64,000 bases of DNA, taken from contig NTJG01000008.1 of the NCBI GenBank assembly GCA_002324875.1, forward strand, positions 122,493 through 186,492. Reading direction: 5' to 3'. Source of the stretch: Lysobacteraceae bacterium NML93-0793. Lineage in GTDB: Bacteria > Pseudomonadota > Gammaproteobacteria > Xanthomonadales > Xanthomonadaceae. Made by a program: the position numbers and the translations under genes. The notes under the pieces are model-generated. The model ran no database searches, had not been told where the DNA came from, and saw only the letters and a list, made by a program, of their open reading frames with translations. Positions 8,814 to 17,842 of this stretch are shown one piece after another; positions within the stretch are counted from its first letter, which is position 1, and the number at the start of each line of letters is the position of its first letter.

Positions 8814-9941
8814 TCAGACCCAGCCGGCCTGATGGAAGGCCCGGAACAGCAGATAGGCGATGCCGCCCGACATCGGGATGGTCAGGATCCAGGCCCAGAT
8901 CATCTTGTTGACCACGGTCCATTTGATCGCATTGAGACGCTTGGCCGTGCCCACGCCCATGATCGCGGTCGAGATGTTGTGCGTGGTCGAGACCGGGATG
9001 CCGAGCGAGGACGCGGCCAGGATCACCGACGCGGCACTGGTTTCGGCCGCGAAGCCGTGGATCGGGTGCAGCTTGACCAGCTTGTGGCCCAGCGTCTTGA
9101 TGATCCGCCAGCCGCCCGCCGCGGTGCCGGCGGCCATGACGATCGCGCAGGTGATCTTGATCCACAGGTCGATGTCGCCCTCGGCCAGCGCGGCCTCGGA
9201 GGGATGCAGGAAGGCCAGCCAGCCCGGCAGGTTGTCCAGCGTGCCCACGCTCTGCGCGCTGACCAGCGTGAGCGCCACGATGCCCATCGTCTTCTGCGCA
9301 TCGTTCATGCCGTGCGCGAAGCCCATGCCGGCCGCCGAGACGATCTGGCTCTTGCCGAAGAACGCGTTGACCCAGCGCGGCCGTGCGATGCGCGCGAGCA
9401 TGCCGCCGCTGCGCGCCATCATCGAGATGCCGAAAAACAGCACGCCCATCATCAGAAAGCCGGCGGTGAAACCGAGGACCGGGGAACTGACCATCGGCAC
9501 GATCACCTTCCACAGCACGCCCGCGCTGTGCCAGAACGGCTCGGCCGGTTCCGACCAGATCACCACGTCGAAATTGTTCGACGCCGCCGCGAATGCCGCG
9601 CCGATCAGGCCGCCGATCAGCGCGTGCGACGACGACGACGGCAGGCCGAACCACCAGGTGATCAGGTTCCAGATGATGCCGCCGAGCAGCGCGCACAGGA
9701 TCAGCTGCGAGCCGACGTCGATGACGCCGGCATCGATCAGGCCCGACGAGATCGTCTTGGCGACCGCGGTGCCCATCAGCGCGCCGATCAGGTTCATCGA
9801 CGCCGCCAGGCCCACCGCCTGCATCGGCGAGAGCACCTTGGTGGCGACGACGGTCGCGATCGAGTTGGCGGTGTCGTGGAAGCCGTTGATGTATTCGAAC
9901 ACCAGCGCGGTGGCGACCACGATCAGCACGAGGGTCAGCAT
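8814..9941 (-). CDS. pit: PiT-family low-affinity inorganic phosphate transporter
   Basis: 375 residues with about ten hydrophobic segments. The two PiT signature repeats are present: GFHDTANSIAT near the N-terminus and GMNDAQKTMG in the middle. PiT proteins carry metal-phosphate with protons across the inner membrane. Located 13 bases downstream of the DUF47 gene on the same strand, the standard pairing for this family. A Pho-box-like site lies upstream of the pair (10641-10674), suggesting control by phosphate. Confidence 0.95.
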   Translation of the reverse strand: MLTLVLIVVATALVFEYINGFHDTANSIATVVATKVLSPMQAVGLAASMNLIGALMGTAVAKTISSGLIDAGVIDVGSQLILCALLGGIIWNLITWWFGLPSSSSHALIGGLIGAAFAAASNNFDVVIWSEPAEPFWHSAGVLWKVIVPMVSSPVLGFTAGFLMMGVLFFGISMMARSGGMLARIARPRWVNAFFGKSQIVSAAGMGFAHGMNDAQKTMGIVALTLVSAQSVGTLDNLPGWLAFLHPSEAALAEGDIDLWIKITCAIVMAAGTAAGGWRIIKTLGHKLVKLHPIHGFAAETSAASVILAASSLGIPVSTTHNISTAIMGVGTAKRLNAIKWTVVNKMIWAWILTIPMSGGIAYLLFRAFHQAGWV

Positions 9942-9954
9942 GATCGACGGCCCG

Positions 9955-10581
9955 TCAGGAGTTCTTGAGCACGATCTCGTAGGCGACCACGCCGGCCTCG
10001 CGGCAGCGGTCGATCGCCTTTTCGAGAATCTCGAAGAACTCCTTGAGCAGGAACATCTGCAGCGGATCCAGCTTGCCCGAGTAGATGTCGCGGTAGAGCT
10101 CGAGCATCAGCCGGTCGGCCTCGTTCTCCAGCGCGCGCAGCTCGTCGTTGAGCGCCTTCATCGGCTCGAGCTTCATGCTGCGCAGCGTGCGCACCATCTT
10201 CACCACGACCGCCGCGGCCTGCTCGAGCATCGCCGCGCGCGGCGCGAAGTCGATGTGCTCGAGGTGCTGGGTGGCCAGCGAATAGCGGTCGGCGAACTTC
10301 TCGATCTGCTTGGGAATCTTGTACAGCGCCGAGCCCAGCGCCTCGATGTCCTCGCGCTCGATCGGGGTGATGAAGCTGTCCACCAGCGCCTGGCTGATCT
10401 TGTTGGACGCCTCGCGCTCGCGCATGCGCGCCAGCTTGAACGCATCCAGCGCCGGCTGCCGGTCGGCCTCGCGCAGCATCGTGTGCAGGGCTTTCGCGCT
10501 GTCGTGGGCCGCGACCGCCGCCTCCTCGAGCAGGGTGTAGAACTGGTTGCCTTGGCCGAACATCGTCTGCAGGGAAAACAT
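9955..10581 (-). CDS. DUF47 (PhoU-like) partner of the phosphate transporter
   Basis: 208 residues, mostly helical with regularly spaced Glu, Lys and Arg, matching the DUF47/TIGR00153 family, whose fold is related to PhoU. The family start MFSLQTMFG and the internal pattern KIPKQIEKFADRY are visible. In bacteria these proteins are nearly always encoded beside pit and are thought to modulate it. First gene of the DUF47-pit operon. A Pho-box-like array lies 60-93 bases before its ATG. Confidence 0.92.
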   Translation of the reverse strand: MFSLQTMFGQGNQFYTLLEEAAVAAHDSAKALHTMLREADRQPALDAFKLARMREREASNKISQALVDSFITPIEREDIEALGSALYKIPKQIEKFADRYSLATQHLEHIDFAPRAAMLEQAAAVVVKMVRTLRSMKLEPMKALNDELRALENEADRLMLELYRDIYSGKLDPLQMFLLKEFFEILEKAIDRCREAGVVAYEIVLKNS

Positions 10582-10896
10582 GGTGCCGCCTCGTCATCCG
10601 CCCCGCCCGTGGAATCGGGCGCGTGCGCTGGACGCGGATTATGACGGTTATGACGGTTTGGTGACACTTGACGGCCGGCCCGCAGGCACTGGTCGCCCTG
10701 CCGAGGCCGTCACGGACCCACCTGCTATAGTCCCGGCCGCGCCTTCCTGCGCTGTTCGCCTTCACATGGACGACGACCCTAGACCGCCCCCCGCAATCGC
10801 GTGCCCGCTCGCGCAATCGCGCTTCCAGGCCTGTTCCAGCCCCGCCCCGCTCCCCGCCGCTCGCGGGCGGTGCCGCACTCCGCGGGAGGCGCGGCG
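10582..10896. other. divergent intergenic region between DUF47-pit and CNNM/CorC genes
   Basis: 315 bases. The left part holds the TGAC-rich repeat array described separately. CTATAGT at 10725-10731 could be a -10 element for the plus-strand gene, but no good -35 sits 17 bases before it. An open frame from 10801 is in frame with the downstream gene but is Arg/Pro-rich and not conserved-looking. Confidence 0.5.
10641..10674 (-). promoter_or_regulatory. Pho-box-like repeats upstream of DUF47-pit
   Basis: On the plus strand ATGACGG (10641-10647), ATGACGG (10650-10656), GTGACAC (10661-10667) and TTGACGG (10668-10674). Read on the minus strand, GTGTCAC-N4-CCGTCAT has the 11-base period of a PhoB box (consensus CTGTCAT-N4-CTGTCAT), matching at 5 of 7 and 6 of 7 positions. 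The position upstream of a phosphate transport operon makes PhoB the natural candidate. Inference only. Confidence 0.5.
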
Positions 10897-12234
10897 ATGT
10901 TCGAACTGATCCTGATCGTCCTGCTGCTGATCGCCTGCAACGCGTTCTTCGCGTTGTCGGAAATGTCGGTGGTGACCTCGCGCAAGCCGCGCCTGCGCCA
11001 GATGGCGGCCGCCAGCACGCGCTCGCGCAAGGCGCTGGAACTGGCCGAGCATCCCGAGCGTTTCCTGTCGACGGTGCAGGTCGGCATCACCCTGATCGGC
11101 ATCCTGACCGGCATGTACGGCGGCGATGCGATCGCCAGCTCGCTCGGCCTCTGGCTGGCCCAGACGATGCCCGCGCTGCAGGCCGGCATGCCGGTGTTCT
11201 CGACGACGTGGGCCGATGCGACCGGCAAGGTCCTCGCGATCGGGCTGATCACCTATCTGACCATCGTGCTCGGCGAGCTGCTGCCCAAGCGCCTGGCGCT
11301 GCTGGCACCGGAGCGGTTCGCCTCGTTCGTCGCGCTGCCGATGCACTGGCTGTCGGTCGTCGCGACGCCGGCCGTCCGGCTGCTCGGCGGCTCGGTACAG
11401 CTGCTGCTGCGGCTGCTGCGCCTGGACAAGACCGAGGCGGCCCAGGTCACCGAAGAGGAGATCCGGCTGCTGGTGTCGGAAAGCCACGAGCAGGGCGTGA
11501 TCGACGCCGACGAGCGCAACATGGTCAACCGCGTGCTGACGCTCGGCGACCGCGAGGCGGAAAGCCTGATGACGCCGCGCACACGCATCGCCTGGCTGGA
11601 TGCGTCAGAGGGATTCGAGGACAACCTCGAACGCATGCGGGCCACGCCCTACTCGCGCTATCCGGTCTACCGCGGCAACGACGCGGACGTCGTCGGCGTT
11701 CTGGAGATCAAGTCGCTGATCGACCGGCTGGAGGAACGCGAGTTCGACCTGTTCAAGTATCTGCGCGAGCCGCTGTTCGTGTCCGAATCCACGCCGGCGA
11801 TGAAGCTGCTGGAGATCCTGCGCGAGAACCAGCAGTCGCTCGCCCTGGTGGTCGACGAGTACGGCGACATCGCCGGCATGGTGACCGTCAACGACGTGAT
11901 GGAGGCGGTCATCGGCCGCACCCAGAGCAGCGGCGCGGACGCCTCGCCACTGGTGGTCACGCGCGACGACGGCTCGTTGCTGGTCGACGGCAGCCTCGGC
12001 AGCGAACCGCTTCGCGAGGTGATGGGCGTCAATGTGCTGCCCGGCGAGGACGAGCACATCTTCCACACCGCGGCCGGCATGACGATCGCCCAGTTCGGCC
12101 GCATCCCGAACGTCGGCGAATGGTTCGACTGGCACGGCTGGCGGATCGAGATCGTCGATCTCGACGGCCCGCGCGTCGACAAGCTGCTGCTGCAGCGCCT
12201 GCCCGGCGACGAGACGCCCGACGATGACGCCTGA
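10897..12234 (+). CDS. CNNM/CorC-type hemolysin-family protein (DUF21-CBS-CorC_HlyC)
   Basis: 445 residues from the ATG at 10897, preceded by GGGAGG at a spacing of seven. Domains in order: DUF21/CNNM membrane domain with about four hydrophobic segments (residues 1-180), a pair of CBS domains (about 200-330) and a C-terminal CorC_HlyC domain (about 345-430). The motif LVVDEYGDIAGMVT in the second CBS domain is typical. Often annotated as hemolysin, but better-studied relatives act in Mg2+/Co2+ efflux or membrane ion homeostasis. The upstream extension to 10801 was rejected. The stop overlaps the next ATG by 11 bases, indicating translational coupling. Confidence 0.9.
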   Translation: MFELILIVLLLIACNAFFALSEMSVVTSRKPRLRQMAAASTRSRKALELAEHPERFLSTVQVGITLIGILTGMYGGDAIASSLGLWLAQTMPALQAGMPVFSTTWADATGKVLAIGLITYLTIVLGELLPKRLALLAPERFASFVALPMHWLSVVATPAVRLLGGSVQLLLRLLRLDKTEAAQVTEEEIRLLVSESHEQGVIDADERNMVNRVLTLGDREAESLMTPRTRIAWLDASEGFEDNLERMRATPYSRYPVYRGNDADVVGVLEIKSLIDRLEEREFDLFKYLREPLFVSESTPAMKLLEILRENQQSLALVVDEYGDIAGMVTVNDVMEAVIGRTQSSGADASPLVVTRDDGSLLVDGSLGSEPLREVMGVNVLPGEDEHIFHTAAGMTIAQFGRIPNVGEWFDWHGWRIEIVDLDGPRVDKLLLQRLPGDETPDDDA

Positions 12235-12862
12235 GCCGCGGCACGGCCGCGGCCGCGAGGAAGCCAGCACCCGCGAGCTGCTGGCGGCGATGTCGTTCGG
12301 CGATCCGGGCGACCAGTTGCGCCTGCGCGATCTGCTCACCGGCCTCGGCAAGCGGGTGTTCGGCATGATGCTGTTCGTCGCGACGTTGCCGGCGTTCATC
12401 CCGGTGCCGGGCGTCGGCGGCGCGGTCGGCGGGCCGCTGGTGGTGCTGGTCGGCGTGCAGCTGCTGCTCGGCCTGCGCAGGCCCTGGTTGCCCCGGTTTC
12501 TCGCCGAGCGCGGCCCGCACCGCCGCTCGGTGCAGCGATTCGAACAGGTGCTCGAACCCTGGTTCCGGCGCCTGGAACGGGTGAGTCGTCCGCGCCTGTC
12601 GGGCGTGCTCGACCATCGCGCCGCGGGCATGTTCACGGGCCTGCTGCTGGTGCTGCTCGGCGTGTTGCTGGCGCTGCCGATTCCGTTCACCAACTACGTG
12701 TTCGGGCTGTTGCTGCTGGCATTCGCGCTGGGCCTGCTCGAACGCGACGGTGCCCTGCTGATCGGCGCCTGGGTGGCCGGCATGATCGCCATCGCGGTGT
12801 TCGGCGTGCTCAGCGGCGCGCTGGCCACCGCCGTCAGCGAGTGGATCGGCCGCCTGTTCTGA
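12224..12862 (+). CDS. ExoD-family membrane protein
   Basis: 212 residues. The N-terminus is hydrophilic; residues about 45-85 contain the ExoD motif FIPVPGVGGAVGGPL, and the C-terminal half has hydrophobic segments including PIPFTNYVFGL, another family hallmark. ExoD was named from an exopolysaccharide phenotype in Sinorhizobium; its biochemical function is unknown. Starts inside the end of the CNNM/CorC gene (11-base overlap), so the two are very likely one operon. Convergent with the GGDEF-EAL gene, with only 15 bases between stops. Confidence 0.85.
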   Translation: MTPEPRHGRGREEASTRELLAAMSFGDPGDQLRLRDLLTGLGKRVFGMMLFVATLPAFIPVPGVGGAVGGPLVVLVGVQLLLGLRRPWLPRFLAERGPHRRSVQRFEQVLEPWFRRLERVSRPRLSGVLDHRAAGMFTGLLLVLLGVLLALPIPFTNYVFGLLLLAFALGLLERDGALLIGAWVAGMIAIAVFGVLSGALATAVSEWIGRLF

Positions 12863-12877
12863 AGCCGCGGTGCGCGG

Positions 12878-15040
12878 TCAGGTGCCGTGGGTCCGCGGCG
12901 ACCCGGCAGCCCCCAGCTGGCCGTCGAAGGTGCGCGCGGGCACCGGATGACCGAACCGGAAGCCCTGGCCCAGGTCGCATCCGCGATCGCGCAGGACCTC
13001 GTACTGTCCGTCCTTCTCCACGCCCTCGGCCACCACGGTGATGCCGATCGAATGCGCCATCGAGATGATCGCGGTGGTCAGGGCCAGATCGTCGGGATCG
13101 CGCAGCACGTCGGCGACGAAGCTGCGGTCGATCTTGACGCCGTCGACCGGTACCCGGCGCAGATGGCTCAGCCCGGAGAACCCGGTGCCGAAATCGTCGA
13201 GCCAGACCTTGACGCCCAGGGTGCGCAGTGCGCCGAGCAGTTCGCCGATCCGGGCTTCATCCCCGATCACCGCGGTTTCGGTGAGCTCCAGATGCAGATG
13301 CCGCGCGTCGAGTCCGGAGGCCGCCAGCGCCGCCTCCACCTCGGCGGCGAACTGGCCGCTGCGCAGCTGCCGCGGCGACACGTTGACCGACACGAACAGC
13401 GAACGCGCAGCGGGATACGTCTGCTGCCAGTGGCGCGCCTCGCGGCACGCGGCCTCGAGCACCAGCGGGCCGATCACGTCGATCAGACCGCTCTGCTCGG
13501 CGATGTCGATGAACACCGACGGCGCGATCGCGCCGAGCTCGGGATGCTCCCAGCGCAGCAGGGCCTCCACGCCGGCCAGCCCGCCGTCATCCATCCGGAT
13601 CACCGGCTGGTAGACCAGGTTCAGTTCGCCCCGCTCCCAGGCGCCGCGCAGTTCGTGCTCCAGATGCACGCGCCGCTCCAGCGCCTGATCCATCGCCAGG
13701 CTGTAGACGCTGAAGCGGTTCTTGCCGGCGAGCTTGGCGTGGTACATCGCGATGTCGCCGTTCTTGAGCAGCATGCCGGCGGTCGCGGCATCGTCGGGGA
13801 ACAGGGTGATGCCGATCGAAATTCCCAGAAAGACATCGCGGCCCTGCACGTCGATGGGCTGCGAAACATCCTCGACCAGCCGCGCGGCGAGGGTCTGCGC
13901 CATCCGGCGCAGGTCCTGCGCGCTGCCTTCGGGCAACTGCAGCAGAACGACGAATTCGTCGCCGCCGAAACGCGCCAGCAATGCATCGGCGATGCCCTGG
14001 GCGTTCACCGCGGCCGCGATGCGCGCGGTGAACCGGATCAGCACCTCGTCGCCGACGTCGTGGCCCAGCGTGTCGTTGACCCGTTTGAAGTCGTCGACGT
14101 CGGCGAACAGCAGCGCCAGCCGACCCGATGCGCCCTGCATCTCCAGCAAGCGCATATCCAGCGCCTCGCGCAGGGCCAGACGGTTGGCGAGCCCGGTCAG
14201 CGGATCGGTGTAGGCGATCCGGCGGATGTCGCGGTCGTGCCGCGCGATGCTGTCGCGCATGCGGTCGAAGGCCCGCACCAGCTCGCCGATCTCGTCCTGG
14301 CGCCCGTCGGCCGGCACCACGACGGCGTAGTTGCCGGCCTCGATCTGCTGCGCCGCATCGGCGAGTTCGCGCACCGGGCGCACGAGGCGACGCTGCAGGG
14401 TCAGTGCGATCGCGGTCCCCATCGCCACGAGTACCAGCAGCACCGCGCCGATCGTCCACAGGTCGCGCCGGGCGATCCGGTCCAGATGCGCGCCCATCGA
14501 GGCCGCCATCGCCGACTCGTCGGCGATCGCCGAATCCAGTGAATACCCGATGCGCACGCCGCCGATCCGCTGCTCGCCCATGCGGATGGGCATGGCGACG
14601 TCGAGCAGGCGTCCGTCGTGCTGCATGTGCCGGCCGCGTGCGGCGATCGCCTGGGCTGCGAACGCATCGTCCATGCGCCTGCCGTAGGCATCGATGTCGT
14701 TGCTGCCGTCGTGGATCACGTTGCCCGAAGGATCGAAGATCAGCACGTAGACCACGTCCGGCTGCTGCAGGACATTGCGGACCGCGCTGCCCATGGCGTC
14801 GAGGTCGAAGTAGTACAGCGGATTCACCAGCGCGTCGGCGAGCTGCACCGAGATCGCTTCGCCGCGTGCCACCACGCGTTCCGCGGCCAACGCATGCATC
14901 GAACGCTGGCTGAGCGCGAGCACGTCGGCCCGCGTGCGTTGCTGCTGGTGGAGCATGACGCCGATCGCCGCCAGGGCCACGACCAGTGCACCCAGCGCCA
15001 TCGCGACGAACCCCGCCTGCAGGCTGCCGCGCAGTTTCAC
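12878..15040 (-). CDS. membrane-bound GGDEF-EAL protein (c-di-GMP turnover) with Cache-like sensor
   Basis: 720 residues. Order: first membrane helix (about 8-28), periplasmic Cache-like sensor (about 35-190), second helix (about 195-215), HAMP, GGDEF domain with intact GGDEF at 359-363, EAL domain with E492-A493-L494 and DDFGTGFSGLSHL further on. Both domains keep catalytic signatures, so synthesis and hydrolysis of cyclic di-GMP are both possible. No RxxD inhibitory site is seen at the usual spacing before GGDEF. The start is GTG (15040-15038) and overlaps the stop of the PhnD-like gene as GTGA, so it is translationally coupled to a periplasmic binding protein that may supply its input. Confidence 0.92.
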   Translation of the reverse strand: MKLRGSLQAGFVAMALGALVVALAAIGVMLHQQQRTRADVLALSQRSMHALAAERVVARGEAISVQLADALVNPLYYFDLDAMGSAVRNVLQQPDVVYVLIFDPSGNVIHDGSNDIDAYGRRMDDAFAAQAIAARGRHMQHDGRLLDVAMPIRMGEQRIGGVRIGYSLDSAIADESAMAASMGAHLDRIARRDLWTIGAVLLVLVAMGTAIALTLQRRLVRPVRELADAAQQIEAGNYAVVVPADGRQDEIGELVRAFDRMRDSIARHDRDIRRIAYTDPLTGLANRLALREALDMRLLEMQGASGRLALLFADVDDFKRVNDTLGHDVGDEVLIRFTARIAAAVNAQGIADALLARFGGDEFVVLLQLPEGSAQDLRRMAQTLAARLVEDVSQPIDVQGRDVFLGISIGITLFPDDAATAGMLLKNGDIAMYHAKLAGKNRFSVYSLAMDQALERRVHLEHELRGAWERGELNLVYQPVIRMDDGGLAGVEALLRWEHPELGAIAPSVFIDIAEQSGLIDVIGPLVLEAACREARHWQQTYPAARSLFVSVNVSPRQLRSGQFAAEVEAALAASGLDARHLHLELTETAVIGDEARIGELLGALRTLGVKVWLDDFGTGFSGLSHLRRVPVDGVKIDRSFVADVLRDPDDLALTTAIISMAHSIGITVVAEGVEKDGQYEVLRDRGCDLGQGFRFGHPVPARTFDGQLGAAGSPRTHGT

Positions 15041-15969
15041 TCGACCTCCGTGGTCACGCGCAGCGCACCGCTTCGCAGCACATCGAGTTCGTTGCGCGTA
15101 CGCGGATCGACCGGCAGGAAGGCCGTGGTGCGGAAGAACTTGGCCAGCGCCTCGGCCGCTGCGGGATCGCGGCTGGCCTCGATCAGCACCTCGCGCAGGC
15201 GCTCGGCCACCCGCGGCGACAGGTTGCCGCGCACGAGTTCGAGCGCACGCGGAAACTCGGGACTGCGGGCGAAGACGACCAGATCGCGCCGGAAGGAATC
15301 AGGCACGCGCCGCGGATCCTCCCAGTCGAGGTTGCTCAACGCCCCCACGTCCACCAGGCGCTTGTGCACCCAGGACGAGGTGTTCAGCTCCGAACGCGCG
15401 AACAGATAGCCCACCGAGCCGGGCTCGGCCTCGTCCTGCGGCGACAGCAGGATGTCGAGCGGCAGCCCGCGCGCGAGCAGTTCCGAGGCCGGTACGAAGT
15501 AGGCGCTCGCCGATTGCCGGTTCTGGAAGGCGATGCTGCGTCCGGACAGGTCGTCGAGCGATGCGATGCCACTGTCGCGGCGCGCGAAGTAGACGGTGTG
15601 GTAGCGACTCACGCCGTTGCGCTCGGTCAGCAGCAACGGCCGCGCCCCGCCGCGCGCCTCGAGCAGCATCGCGCTGCTGGCCGTCTCGGTGACCCAGTCG
15701 ACCCGGCCGCGGCGCAGGTAGCTCTGCATCTGCTGGGTGTCGCGGGCCATCAGCACCCGGCCTTCGGTGATGCCGACATCGCCCATCCGCGCGACCACGT
15801 AGTCGAGCAGCGGCTTGAGTTGTTCGTAATGCGCTTTGGGATCGTCGCTGATGCGGCCCAGCACCAGCACATTGGCCGGCGACTCCGCTTGCACGATCGC
15901 CGTCGGTGCGACCGACGCGAGCCCGAGCACGGCAATGGCGAGCCAGCGGCGGAACGGGCGGAGAATCAA
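15037..15969 (-). CDS. periplasmic PhnD-like phosphate/phosphonate-type binding protein
   Basis: 310 residues from a TTG start at 15969-15967, which gives a clean Sec signal peptide ending in VQA near residue 28 and has GCGGA at a useful distance. No ATG lies nearby; the longer frame to 16572 runs antisense into trmJ's coding region and is not family-like. The mature part matches the PhnD/SsuA-type family (FxNxxSxSAYFVP, YLFARSEL, typical C-terminal helices). No ABC permease or ATPase gene is adjacent. Instead the next gene, overlapping by four bases, is a membrane GGDEF-EAL protein. A sensory rather than transport role is inferred. Confidence 0.82.
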   Translation of the reverse strand: MILRPFRRWLAIAVLGLASVAPTAIVQAESPANVLVLGRISDDPKAHYEQLKPLLDYVVARMGDVGITEGRVLMARDTQQMQSYLRRGRVDWVTETASSAMLLEARGGARPLLLTERNGVSRYHTVYFARRDSGIASLDDLSGRSIAFQNRQSASAYFVPASELLARGLPLDILLSPQDEAEPGSVGYLFARSELNTSSWVHKRLVDVGALSNLDWEDPRRVPDSFRRDLVVFARSPEFPRALELVRGNLSPRVAERLREVLIEASRDPAAAEALAKFFRTTAFLPVDPRTRNELDVLRSGALRVTTEVE

Positions 15970-16040
15970 GGCGGATCCGCTGACCAGGTCTGGCAAGAGC
16001 CTAGCCCAAATCCGAGGCAAGGCAAGAGACGCGCGAGGCG

Positions 16041-16841
16041 TCAGTCGCGCCCCTGTCCCGCCAGCCGCGCCATGCGCTGCGCATCGGCCAGCACCCCGCG
16101 CAGCAGGCGGATTTCCTGACTGTCCAGGCCGGTGCGCACGAACAGCCGGCGCAGCTTGCGCATCGCCGAATCGGGCGTGCGGCCCTTGTGGAAATCGATC
16201 GCGTCCAGAGTGTCCGCCAGTTGCGCGAAGAAGCCTTCGAGCTCGGCGTGCGGCGCCGCGTCCGGCGTCGGTGCCGCCGCGGCCGTCGCGGCACCGATCC
16301 CGAGCAACGCCATCCGCACCTCGTACGCCAGCACCTGGACGGCTGCGGCGAGATTCAGCGAGCTGTAGTCGGGGTTGGCGGGGATGTGCACCGCCGCGTG
16401 GCACAACTGCAGTTCCGCGTTCTCCAGCCCGGTGCGCTCGCGCCCGAACACCAACGCGACCTCGCCGCCGGCCTCGGCGTCCGCGCGCACCGAGGCCGCC
16501 GCCATGCGTGGATCCAGCTCGCGCAGTTGCACGCGACGGCTGCGCGCGGTGCAGCCGAGCACCAGCCGGCAATCGGACACCGCGTCGGCGAGCGTCTCCA
16601 CCTCGAGCGCGGAAGCGAGCACGTCGTCGGCACCGGCGGCCATCATGTCGGCCTCGTTGTGCGGAAACTTCTGCGGGGCCACGAGCACCAGCCGGCCCAG
16701 CCCCATGGTTTTCATCGCACGGGCGGCCGAGCCGATGTTGCCTGGATGCTGGGTACCCACGAGCACGATCCGGATACGCGACGCGGTGACCGGATCGGCG
16801 GGCGACGGGGTGTCGAGCGGCGGGTTCAGGGGCGCTTGCAT
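16041..16841 (-). CDS. trmJ: tRNA (cytidine/uridine-2'-O-)-methyltransferase TrmJ
   Basis: 266 residues. SpoU/TrmH-type methyltransferase of the TrmJ subfamily, which 2'-O-methylates nucleotide 32 of several tRNAs with SAM. Motifs: VGTQHPGNIGSAARAMKTMG near residue 30-50, FGRERTGLENAEL in the middle and IPANPDYSSLNLAAAVQVL, the C-terminal part of the SPOUT knot. A C-terminal extension of about 80 residues is usual in TrmJ. Divergent from suhB with 86 bases between starts, a conserved arrangement in gammaproteobacteria. Confidence 0.94.
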   Translation of the reverse strand: MQAPLNPPLDTPSPADPVTASRIRIVLVGTQHPGNIGSAARAMKTMGLGRLVLVAPQKFPHNEADMMAAGADDVLASALEVETLADAVSDCRLVLGCTARSRRVQLRELDPRMAAASVRADAEAGGEVALVFGRERTGLENAELQLCHAAVHIPANPDYSSLNLAAAVQVLAYEVRMALLGIGAATAAAAPTPDAAPHAELEGFFAQLADTLDAIDFHKGRTPDSAMRKLRRLFVRTGLDSQEIRLLRGVLADAQRMARLAGQGRD

Positions 16842-16927
16842 GACGCGAATGGTAAACTGCGCGACCGGCCCAGCGCCGGCACTGCTCTTTTTTCCCTCGA
16901 ATCCTTCTGCGCCCGGAGCCGTCCGCG

Positions 16928-17758
16928 ATGCTTCAACCTGCTGTCAACATCATGGTCAAGGCGGCACGTGCCGGCGGTGGCGTCCTGCTGCGCAACATGC
17001 ACAAGCTCGATGCGCTGAACGTCGTCGAGAAGGCCCGCCACGACTACGCCAGCGAAGTCGACGGCCTGGCCGAGGAAGCGATCGTCAAGGAACTGCGCCG
17101 CGCCTATCCCGAGTACGCGGTGCTCGGTGAGGAAAGCGGTGCCAAGCCCGGGCGCGGCGGCCAGACCCGTTACACCTGGGTCATCGATCCGCTCGACGGC
17201 ACCAGCAACTACCTGCGCGGCCTGCCCCACTGGTGCGTGTCGATCGCGCTGGTCGAGGGCGGCGAGCCGCTGCATGCGGTGATCTTCGATCCGCTCCGCA
17301 ACGAACTGTTCACCGCCACCCGCGGTGCCGGTGCGCAGCTCAACGAGCGCCGCATCCGCGTGTCGGAGCGCCGCGAGCTGACCGGCGCGATGATCAGCAC
17401 CGGCTTCGCCCCGCGCGAGCGCAAGCGCGTCGGCGCCCAGCTGCGCGCGATCGAGGCCGTGCTCGAGTCGGCCGAAGACGTGCGCCGCACCGGCTCGGCC
17501 GCACTGGATCTCGCCTACGTCGCCGCGGCCCGCACCGACGGCTATTTCGAAGCGGGCGTGCACCCCTGGGACATCGCGGCCGGCGTGTTGCTGGTCCGCG
17601 AGGCCGGTGGCCGGGTCAGCGACTTCAAGGGTGCGAGCCTCGGCCCGATGAATGTCGCCTTCGCCGGCGGCCGCCAGGTCGTGGCCGGCAATGTGCACAT
17701 CGTCACGCCGCTGCAGAAGACCCTGGTCGACGCCGGTTACGCGAAAGAGTTCGGCTGA
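16928..17758 (+). CDS. suhB: inositol-1-monophosphatase SuhB
   Basis: 276 residues. Metal-dependent phosphatase of the IMPase family; in E. coli SuhB also works with Nus factors in rRNA transcription. Motifs: GEESG near residue 68 (first metal site), [19 protein letters not shown] (metal site two) and [17 protein letters not shown] (third). ATG at 16928 with GGAG about ten bases upstream. Divergent from trmJ. The 3' side is followed by a terminator within an unusual repeat element. Confidence 0.95.
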   Translation: MLQPAVNIMVKAARAGGGVLLRNMHKLDALNVVEKARHDYASEVDGLAEEAIVKELRRAYPEYAVLGEESGAKPGRGGQTRYTWVIDPLDGTSNYLRGLPHWCVSIALVEGGEPLHAVIFDPLRNELFTATRGAGAQLNERRIRVSERRELTGAMISTGFAPRERKRVGAQLRAIEAVLESAEDVRRTGSAALDLAYVAAARTDGYFEAGVHPWDIAAGVLLVREAGGRVSDFKGASLGPMNVAFAGGRQVVAGNVHIVTPLQKTLVDAGYAKEFG

Positions 17759-17763
17759 GAGCT

Positions 17764-17797
17764 GGGGATTGGTGGTTTGGGATTCGGGATTCGGGAT
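17764..17797. repeat. GGGATTC-type heptamer array, left arm downstream of suhB
   Basis: Consecutive units related to GGGATTC/GGGATTG (GGGGATTGG, TGGGATTCGGGATTCGGGAT). The complementary orientation (CGAATCAC...) occurs at 18142-18179, so the two arrays flank the suhB-secF gap as an inverted pair. Confidence 0.8.
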
Positions 17798-17807
17798 GCG
17801 AGACAAA

Positions 17808-17842
17808 CAGAAGGCCGCGCATTGCGCGGCCTTCTGCTTTTT
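17808..17842 (+). terminator. intrinsic terminator downstream of suhB
   Basis: A 13-bp stem (17808-17820 with 17824-17836), ATT loop, then C and five T. The core AGGCCGCGCATTGCGCGGCCT reappears almost unchanged in the hairpin at 18102-18140. Confidence 0.92.

Noticed and set aside
15970..16572. N-terminal extension of the PhnD-like gene
   Set aside because: It overlaps trmJ on the same strand in a different frame and lies upstream of a perfect signal peptide starting at TTG 15969.
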